Part shown: positions 13,163-17,880 of the stretch, one piece after another
How the letters are laid out: each line of letters opens with the position of its first letter
Position numbering within the stretch: position 1 is the first letter of the stretch
NCBI GenBank assembly: GCA_051984675.1
Contig: JBPYFK010000123.1
Span: 1-17,880 of the forward strand
Direction: 5' to 3'
Source: JBPYFK01 sp051984675
Lineage (GTDB): Bacteria > Actinomycetota > Actinomycetes > Mycobacteriales > Pseudonocardiaceae
DNA: 17,880 nucleotides
Made by a program: the position numbers and the translations under genes
Notes under the pieces: generated by a model
What the model saw: only the letters and a program-made list of their open reading frames with translations
Databases searched by the model: none
Told to the model about the DNA's origin: nothing

Positions 13163-15103
13163 ATGAAGGCGATCAGGCTCGCCCTGCTGGAGTTGTCCCG
13201 CTTCCGTGGCCCGCTGCGGAGGCTGGTCCCGGTAATCCTGGTGCTTGTTCCGCTGCTGTACGGGGCGCTGTACCTGTGGTCGGCCTGGGACCCCTACGGG
13301 AAGTTGAATCGCGTGCCCGTGGCCGTGGTCAACTCCGATCGCCCGGTGATGGCCAACAACCAGCACATCGACGCCGGCCAGCAGTTCACCCAGCAGCTCA
13401 AGGCCACTGACCTGTTCGACTGGCACTTCGTCCGACCGGCCGAGGCCCGCGACGGCCTGACAACCGGCCGGTACTACTTCACCATCGAGGTCCCGCCGGA
13501 CTTCAGCGCCAAGCTGGCCACCGCCTCCAACACGAACCCTCAGCGGGCGAACCTGAAGATCGTCAAGAACGACGCCAACGGCTACATCGCCGGGGTGATG
13601 GCCGACACGGCGCGCGCGCAGCTGCAGAACCAGGTCAACGCGGCCGCGCACGCCACCTATGCCAAGACCCTTTACGCCCAGTTGGGCGACATCCGGCAGA
13701 AGCTGCAACTCACCTCCGGCGCCGCTCACCGGCTGGTGGAGGGCAGCCAGCTCAACCGGCAGGGCGCGGACGCGATGACCAACGGCTTCAACGGCATGCA
13801 CGGTGGGACCACCCAGATCACCGACGGGATGCGGGACATCACGGCAGCCTCCTCGCAGCTCGACCAGCAGGTCTCGGCCGCCACCGACTTCGCCACGGCG
13901 AAAGCTCCAGCCGCGGTGAACGACCTGGTCAACGCCAGTAGCACCGCCGCGAACACGCTCGGCACCGTCAAGAGCGGAACCGCCGCCGTCCACGAACGTG
14001 CGGACGACGACGTGCGTCGGCTACGCGATCTCGGGCAGCGTCACCCCGTCCTCGCCGCCGACCCAGCCTTCCGGGACGCGTTGACGAACGCGTCCAGCAC
14101 GGTCGGGGCGGCGGCCCGCGCGGACGGCGACGCCCAGGGCGGGCTCGACGCCGCCAACAGCGCTCGCGCCCAGGCAGAGGGGTTGCAGAGCAACATGGCG
14201 GCACTTCAAGGCAGCCTTCAGGGAATCTCCGGGTCTGCCTCGACCGTGCGCGCTGGCACGGCCCAGGTCTCGACCGGCACCGCCGGGATCACCGGCGGAC
14301 TGGACTCGCTGGCCTCGGGCAGCAAGGTGCTGCAGACCGGGTCCAAGCAGCTCGACGACGGTGCGCGGCAGCTCAGCGGCACGGTGGACGACACCCTGGC
14401 GAGAGTCCCGCCGACCGACGCCGGCCAGGTGGCCCGCGCCGCGTCCATCCTCGGCTCGCCGGCCGCGATCCAGACCGACAACCTCCACCCGGCGTACGTC
14501 TACGGCAGAGGTCTCGCGCCGTTCTTCTTCTCGATCGCGCTGTGGGTGTTCGGCCTGTTCGCATACCTGCTGCTGCGGCCGGTGAACCTGCGTGCGCTGG
14601 CCAGCCGGGCCGGTTCGGCCACGGTCACCTTCGCCGGGTGGCTGCCGGCCGCCGGTTTGGGCGTGGTCGGCGGATGGTTGCTGTTCGGTGTGGTGGATCT
14701 CGCACTCGGCCTCAACCCACGTCACCTGGTGTTGACCGCCGTTCTGCTCATGCTCGGAGCGGCCACGTTCGTCTCGATCGATCACTTCCTGCGCACCGCA
14801 CTGGGAACGATCGGGGGAATGTTGTCAGTCGTTCTGCTGCTCGTGCAGCTCACAGCGTGTGGCGGTCTCTACCCGATGGAGACTGCTCCGGCACCCTTCC
14901 GGGCGCTGCACCCCTGGATTCCGATGACCTACCTCGTCGACGGCCTGCGAGTCACGATCTCCGGGGGCCTGCCGTCGCACTTCCTGCGGGACTTCGGCAT
15001 GCTCACCGGCTTTCTCGTCACGTTCCTGCTGCTCACGATGCTCGCGGTGGTCCGTCACCGCACGTGGACCGTGGGCCGGCTGCATCCGCAGATCGAGTTT
15101 TGA
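13163..15103 (+). CDS. YhgE/Pip-family membrane protein (ABC-2-like permease with large external domain)
   Basis: The 646-aa protein has one N-terminal transmembrane helix (about 18-40, LVPVILVLVPLLYGALYLWSAW). The YhgE/Pip N-terminal motif follows (RVPVAVVNSDRPV). A long extracytoplasmic region (about 55-445) is rich in Ala, Gln, Ser and Thr and probably helical, with repeated SG/TG segments such as LASGSKVLQTGSKQLDDGARQL. Five helices lie at about 450-470, 488-517, 522-543, 551-573 and 613-633. Relatives include the Lactococcus phage-infection protein Pip and YueB, both phage receptors. The transported substrate of actinobacterial members is not known. The ATG at 13163 is 2 bases after the ATPase stop, so the pair is coupled. 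Confidence 0.93.
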   Translation: MKAIRLALLELSRFRGPLRRLVPVILVLVPLLYGALYLWSAWDPYGKLNRVPVAVVNSDRPVMANNQHIDAGQQFTQQLKATDLFDWHFVRPAEARDGLTTGRYYFTIEVPPDFSAKLATASNTNPQRANLKIVKNDANGYIAGVMADTARAQLQNQVNAAAHATYAKTLYAQLGDIRQKLQLTSGAAHRLVEGSQLNRQGADAMTNGFNGMHGGTTQITDGMRDITAASSQLDQQVSAATDFATAKAPAAVNDLVNASSTAANTLGTVKSGTAAVHERADDDVRRLRDLGQRHPVLAADPAFRDALTNASSTVGAAARADGDAQGGLDAANSARAQAEGLQSNMAALQGSLQGISGSASTVRAGTAQVSTGTAGITGGLDSLASGSKVLQTGSKQLDDGARQLSGTVDDTLARVPPTDAGQVARAASILGSPAAIQTDNLHPAYVYGRGLAPFFFSIALWVFGLFAYLLLRPVNLRALASRAGSATVTFAGWLPAAGLGVVGGWLLFGVVDLALGLNPRHLVLTAVLLMLGAATFVSIDHFLRTALGTIGGMLSVVLLLVQLTACGGLYPMETAPAPFRALHPWIPMTYLVDGLRVTISGGLPSHFLRDFGMLTGFLVTFLLLTMLAVVRHRTWTVGRLHPQIEF

Positions 15104-15150
15104 AACGTCTCCGGCAACCCGCGCGGGCGCCCGTGAGCTGGGTCTCTGGG

Positions 15151-15156
15151 TAGGCT
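15151..15156 (+). promoter_or_regulatory. Leaderless -10 box for the MhuD-like gene
   Basis: TAGGCT (TAnnnT) is followed by 6 nt and the ATG at 15163. There is no ribosome-binding site, so the mRNA is probably leaderless. The gene should be expressed separately from the YhgE gene 59 bp upstream. Confidence 0.6.
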
Positions 15157-15162
15157 GGCGCT

Positions 15163-15471
15163 ATGGCGGTTGTGAAGATCAATGCGATCGAGGTTCCCGA
15201 AGGCAAGGGCGAGGAGTTGGAGAAGCGGTTCGCCAACCGGCACGGATCGGTGGAGAACGCGCCCGGCTTCCTGGGGTATGAGCTGCTGCGGCCGGTGAAG
15301 GGCGACAACCGGTACTTCGTCTACACCAAGTGGGCCAGCGAAGAGGACTTCCAGAACTGGGCGAGCGGCCCGGCAAAGGAAGCGCACGCCTCCGAGCACA
15401 AGAGTCCGGTCGCCACGGGCGCGAGCCTGCTGGAGTTCGAACTTGTGCAGGAGTCTCACCCGAAGGAGTAG
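15163..15471 (+). CDS. mhuD: MhuD-like heme-degrading monooxygenase (antibiotic biosynthesis monooxygenase fold)
   Basis: The 102-aa protein is a dimeric ferredoxin-like-fold heme oxygenase of the IsdG/MhuD type. It opens heme and frees iron in the cytoplasm. The sequence follows M. tuberculosis MhuD closely: VVKINAIEVPEGKGEELEKR at the N-terminus, PGFLGYELLRPVKG and PVATGASLLEFE. The residues known for MhuD function fall at the same numbers: N7, W66 and H75 (heme ligand). That makes the MhuD assignment better than a generic ABM-domain call. MhuD makes mycobilins without releasing carbon monoxide; whether this enzyme does so is inference. The same gene lies in this neighbourhood in mycobacteria (Rv3592). 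No heme uptake gene is in view. Confidence 0.92.
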   Translation: MAVVKINAIEVPEGKGEELEKRFANRHGSVENAPGFLGYELLRPVKGDNRYFVYTKWASEEDFQNWASGPAKEAHASEHKSPVATGASLLEFELVQESHPKE

Positions 15472-15473
15472 TG

Positions 15474-15501
15474 GTCGACACTCGACCTAGCGAGTGACGA
15501 C
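15474..15501. terminator. Bidirectional terminator candidate between the mhuD-like and EEP-fold genes
   Basis: GTCG-a-CACTCG (15474-15484) pairs with CGAGTG-a-CGAC (15491-15501), giving 10 bp with one A/A mismatch around the loop ACCTAG. The minus-strand stop lies in that loop (CTA at 15487-15489), and the + strand stop ends 3 bases before the stem. There is no T-tract. Confidence 0.5.
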
Positions 15502-16551
15502 GAGGGTGGCCAAGACGGCCCGGTGATCGGTGCCGTCGACGTGGAACGTCCGGTAACCATGCACTGTCGTACCACCACTGGTCAGGACATGGTCAAGGGT
15601 GACCGGCGGTGCCCAGAAGCCGGACTCGGGCCAGGTGGGGGTCAGACCGTCGCCCATCGCGGCTGCGGCGTCCACATAACCCCGGCCGATCAGGTTTCGC
15701 ATCGGTGAGTGGTCGAGTGTGGCGTTGAAGTCGCCCGCGAGTACGCGGGCCACCGGGGAGGACGCGGTCGCGGGCTCGGGCAACACGTCGATGTCGCGTG
15801 CCCACGCGTCGGCCGTGTTCCGGCCCAGCAGGCTCGGCAGCCCGCCGCCGGACCCGGTCGTGTCGGCGGGGTTGAGCGGGTGCACGGCGACGAATTCGAC
15901 GTGCTTGCCGCCGGGGAGGTCGATGAGCGCGGACGGCTGAGCCATCGTCGTCGGTGGGACCAGGTGCAGCGGCCGAAGCGGGTATCGGGAGGCGATCCCG
16001 GTCCCGGCCGCGCCCGGTCGGGTGTCATACACCCGGTACGGCAGCACGTCACGCAGCCCCGCGCGATCCAGCGCGTCCGCGAGCCGCGGCGGAAAGCCCT
16101 GGATGCTGAGCACGTCGACGCGGTTCTGCCGAACCAGGTCGGCGAGCTGGCCGGGGTCGTCGCCGCCGAAGTAAGCGTTCGTCGTGAGCACGGTGAGCGG
16201 GGTGCCTTGAGCGGGCACGACCTTGTGCGGCAGCGCTCGCGGGGCCACCCATGCTGCGAGCGCCACGGTCACCAAAGCGACGACGAGGGCGGTCAGCCAG
16301 CGCCGGAGCACCAGAGCAAGCAGCGCGATCGCCGCGCCGGCAGGCACGAGGTATTCGGTGAGCGCGACCGCGGCGACGACGTAGCTGCTCCGCGTGTACG
16401 GGTTGTCGTCCAGCCCCAGCGCCGGCAGCGCGGACCACGCGACGAGCAGGAAGGCAAGGAGCAGGAGAAACGCGGTCACGCCACAGCCGCCGGGCGCACC
16501 CTTCGCCGGCTGCTCGGCTTCCGCACCGGGGTGCTCGATCACTCGGTTCAT
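15487..16551 (-). CDS. Membrane-anchored endonuclease/exonuclease/phosphatase-family protein
   Basis: The 354-aa protein has three N-terminal helices (about 25-45, 57-82 and 86-103) and then an EEP-fold domain, probably outside the membrane. Matching motifs are TTNAYFGG (N125), AVHP (H224), LAGDFNAT (D274, N276), LDHVL (D320, H321) and TDHRAVLATL (D342, H343). The usual QE pair that supplies the metal-ligand Glu reads Q151-G152, so this catalytic residue is missing. Family members cleave phosphodiesters in nucleic acids, inositol phosphates or sphingomyelin; the target here is unknown. ATG 16551 is the only sensible start: the membrane segments begin soon after and a TAAGTT -10 lies 9 nt upstream. 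It is divergent from menB. Confidence 0.88.
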   Translation of the reverse strand: MNRVIEHPGAEAEQPAKGAPGGCGVTAFLLLLAFLLVAWSALPALGLDDNPYTRSSYVVAAVALTEYLVPAGAAIALLALVLRRWLTALVVALVTVALAAWVAPRALPHKVVPAQGTPLTVLTTNAYFGGDDPGQLADLVRQNRVDVLSIQGFPPRLADALDRAGLRDVLPYRVYDTRPGAAGTGIASRYPLRPLHLVPPTTMAQPSALIDLPGGKHVEFVAVHPLNPADTTGSGGGLPSLLGRNTADAWARDIDVLPEPATASSPVARVLAGDFNATLDHSPMRNLIGRGYVDAAAAMGDGLTPTWPESGFWAPPVTLDHVLTSGGTTVHGYRTFHVDGTDHRAVLATLVVTR

Positions 16552-16560
16552 CGCCTGGTC

Positions 16561-16566
16561 AACTTA
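16561..16566 (-). promoter_or_regulatory. -10 box for the EEP-fold gene
   Basis: TAAGTT (16566-16561) lies 9 nt before the ATG at 16551, so the transcript would carry a leader of only a few bases. A weak AGG close to the start cannot act as a normal ribosome-binding site. Confidence 0.45.
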
Positions 16567-16613
16567 GCGGCGAAGCTGGCCACCGCACCCACGATTCGCG
16601 GGAAAACCGGGGA

Positions 16614-16619
16614 TATCCT
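16614..16619 (+). promoter_or_regulatory. Leaderless -10 box for menB
   Basis: TATCCT (TAnnnT) is followed by 6 nt and the GTG start at 16626. The adjacent GAGG is too close to the start to serve as a Shine-Dalgarno, which favours a leaderless mRNA. Confidence 0.6.
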
Positions 16620-16625
16620 TCGAGG

Positions 16626-17549
16626 GTGGCTGACACCCAGGTCTCCGAGCTGTTCGCCCCGGCCGTCTGGAAGGCGGTTGACGGGTTCGAGTTCACCGAC
16701 ATCACCTACCACCGGTGCGTGGAGGACGGCCCCGGCAAGGGAACCGTCCGCATCGCGTTCAATCGCCCCGAGGTGCGCAACGCCTTCCGCCCGCACACCG
16801 TCGACGAGCTGTACCGGGCGTTGGACCACGCCCGAATGACCTCCGACGTCGGCTGCGTGCTGATCACCGGGAACGGCCCGTCGCCCAACGACGGCGGCTG
16901 GGCGTTCTGCTCGGGCGGCGACCAGCGCATTCGCGGGCGCTCCGGGTACCAGTACGCGTCCGGGGAGACAGCGGAGACGGTCGACCCGGCGCGGGCGGGC
17001 CGGCTGCACATCCTGGAAGTGCAGCGGCTGATCCGGTTCATGCCGAAGATCGTGATCGCGGTCGTGCCGGGCTGGGCCGCCGGCGGCGGGCACAGCCTGC
17101 ACGTGGTGTGCGATCTCACACTGGCCAGCGCCGAGCACGCCCGGTTCAAGCAGACCGACGCGGACGTCGGCAGCTTCGACGGCGGGTTCGGGTCGGCGTA
17201 CCTGGCCAGGCAGGTGGGGCAGAAGTTCGCCCGGGAGATCTTCTTCCTGGGCCGCCCCTACACCGCGGAGCAGGCGCACCAGATGGGCATGGTCAACGAA
17301 GTCGTGCCGCACGCGGAGCTGGAGGCCACCGCGCTGCAGTGGTCGCGCGAGATCAACGGCAAGTCCCCGACGGCCCAGCGGATGCTCAAGTACGCGTTCA
17401 ACGCCCTCGACGACGGGCTGGTCGGCCAGCAGCTCTTCGCCGGCGAGACGACCCGCCTGGCGTACATGACCGACGAAGCCGTCGAGGGCCGGGACGCGTT
17501 CCTGAACAAACGCAAGCCCGACTGGTCCGAGTTCCCCTGGTACTACTAA
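16626..17549 (+). CDS. menB: 1,4-dihydroxy-2-naphthoyl-CoA synthase
   Basis: MenB closes the second ring of the naphthoquinone nucleus from o-succinylbenzoyl-CoA in menaquinone synthesis. The 307-aa crotonase-fold protein has the oxyanion-hole segments AFCSGGDQRIRG (93-104) and WAAGGGHSLHVVCDL. The catalytic part is TDADVGSFDGGFGSAYLARQVG, where D178, S183 and D185 correspond to D185, S190 and D192 of the M. tuberculosis enzyme. The acidic D178 marks the bicarbonate-independent type; the E. coli type has Gly there. The C-terminal KPDWSEFPWYY is typical of MenB. GTG 16626 is fixed by a leaderless -10 six bases upstream. No other men gene is in the window. Confidence 0.96.
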   Translation: MADTQVSELFAPAVWKAVDGFEFTDITYHRCVEDGPGKGTVRIAFNRPEVRNAFRPHTVDELYRALDHARMTSDVGCVLITGNGPSPNDGGWAFCSGGDQRIRGRSGYQYASGETAETVDPARAGRLHILEVQRLIRFMPKIVIAVVPGWAAGGGHSLHVVCDLTLASAEHARFKQTDADVGSFDGGFGSAYLARQVGQKFAREIFFLGRPYTAEQAHQMGMVNEVVPHAELEATALQWSREINGKSPTAQRMLKYAFNALDDGLVGQQLFAGETTRLAYMTDEAVEGRDAFLNKRKPDWSEFPWYY

Positions 17550-17568
17550 CTACCAGCTTGAAACGACG

Positions 17569-17600
17569 GTGGCCCCGCTTCCAGGAGGAAGCGGGGCCAC
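17569..17600. terminator. Bidirectional terminator between menB and clpC
   Basis: A perfect 14-bp inverted repeat (17569-17582 and 17587-17600) with a 4-nt AGGA loop lies 19 bases past the menB stop and 15 bases past the convergent clpC stop. T-tracts are weak on both sides, with CGTTTC following on the clpC side. Confidence 0.85.
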
Positions 17601-17615
17601 AGCCTTGTCGCGCTG

Positions 17616-17880
17616 TCACTCCGAGTCGGAGCTGCCCTCGGACGGGTCGTCCGCGGAACTCGAACCGCTGCCGGTCGAGCTCGCCAGGTCCACCGGCGGC
17701 GAGTCCGGCACCAGCGACGGCTTGGCCTCACCGCGGAAGGTGAAGTGCGCCTTGTCGTCGCCGCCATCGCCGTCCCAGCCCTCGACATCGACGATGACGA
17801 TCTGCCCCGGCTCCACCTCGCCGAAGAGGATCTTCTCGGACAGCTTGTCCTCGATCTCCCGCTGGATCGTCCGGCGCAGC
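17616..17880 (-). CDS. clpC: C-terminal end of the ATP-dependent Clp protease ATP-binding subunit ClpC
   Basis: Only the last 87 residues are present; the gene runs off the right edge. LRRTIQREIEDKLSEKILFG is the typical C-terminal (D2 small) domain of ClpC. EVEPGQIVIVDVEGWDG and DKAHFTFRGEAKP follow, as in actinobacterial ClpC1. It then has an acidic Ser-rich tail (about the last 30 residues, SSTGSGSSSADDPSEGSSDSE). ClpC unfolds substrates and feeds them to ClpP. The position beside the mhuD-type region agrees with mycobacterial clpC1 (Rv3596c). The motor domains and their Walker motifs lie outside the window. Confidence 0.95.
   Translation of the reverse strand, partial: LRRTIQREIEDKLSEKILFGEVEPGQIVIVDVEGWDGDGGDDKAHFTFRGEAKPSLVPDSPPVDLASSTGSGSSSADDPSEGSSDSE

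Noticed and set aside
1..17880. tRNA, rRNA, CRISPR, insertion sequence or prophage
   Set aside because: No cloverleaf, rRNA-like stretch, regular direct-repeat array, transposase motif or phage structural protein was seen on either strand.

Overview
The window is GC-rich actinobacterial chromosome with densely packed genes, many GTG starts, and TAnnnT -10 boxes placed directly in front of start codons. Gene content and order (rlmB, cysS, ispF, ispD, carD | lpqE-like lipoprotein, radA, mutY, an mhuD-type heme oxygenase, clpC) match the Mycobacterium tuberculosis Rv3579c-Rv3596c neighbourhood as I remember it. The protein sequences and the extra genes suggest another Actinomycetales lineage, probably Pseudonocardiaceae (Amycolatopsis-like). 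That placement is inference.

Layout. 1-118: tail of a GH15 glucoamylase/trehalase-type enzyme with a strong terminator. 225-1325 (-): a LacI-family repressor whose leaderless promoter is overlaid by a perfect palindrome, so it is probably autoregulated. 1571-1948 (+): a GerW/YtfJ-family small membrane protein preceded by a long potential hairpin that reaches its ribosome-binding site. 2133-2498 (+): an unrecognised 121-aa protein. 2505-7410 (-): a housekeeping run read as carD, ispD/ispF (overlapping GTGA), a HAD-like protein, cysS and rlmB. The HAD gene and cysS appear to have their own leaderless promoters. 7715-10786 (+): lpqE-like lipoprotein, radA and mutY. disA, which follows radA in mycobacteria, is missing. 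10788-11312 (+): a 2H phosphoesterase coupled to mutY. 11305-12027 (-): a secreted SpoIID-domain protein. 12336-15103 (+): an ABC-type ATPase with nearly all catalytic motifs altered, two bases upstream of a YhgE/Pip-type membrane protein. 15163-15471 (+): an MhuD-like heme-degrading monooxygenase. 15487-16551 (-): a membrane-anchored endonuclease/exonuclease/phosphatase-fold protein lacking a metal-ligand Glu. 16626-17549 (+): menB, then a bidirectional terminator and the 3' end of clpC (-).

How it works together. The left-centre is core metabolism: the MEP isoprenoid pathway, cysteinyl-tRNA charging, rRNA methylation and the global RNA polymerase regulator CarD. The centre is DNA repair (radA, mutY). 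The right half is envelope and accessory functions. The part most likely to hold something poorly described is 11305-15103: a SpoIID-type envelope protein divergent from a degenerate ABC ATPase/YhgE pair, separated by 308 bp packed with inverted and direct repeats. No tRNA, rRNA, CRISPR array, insertion sequence or prophage gene was seen.
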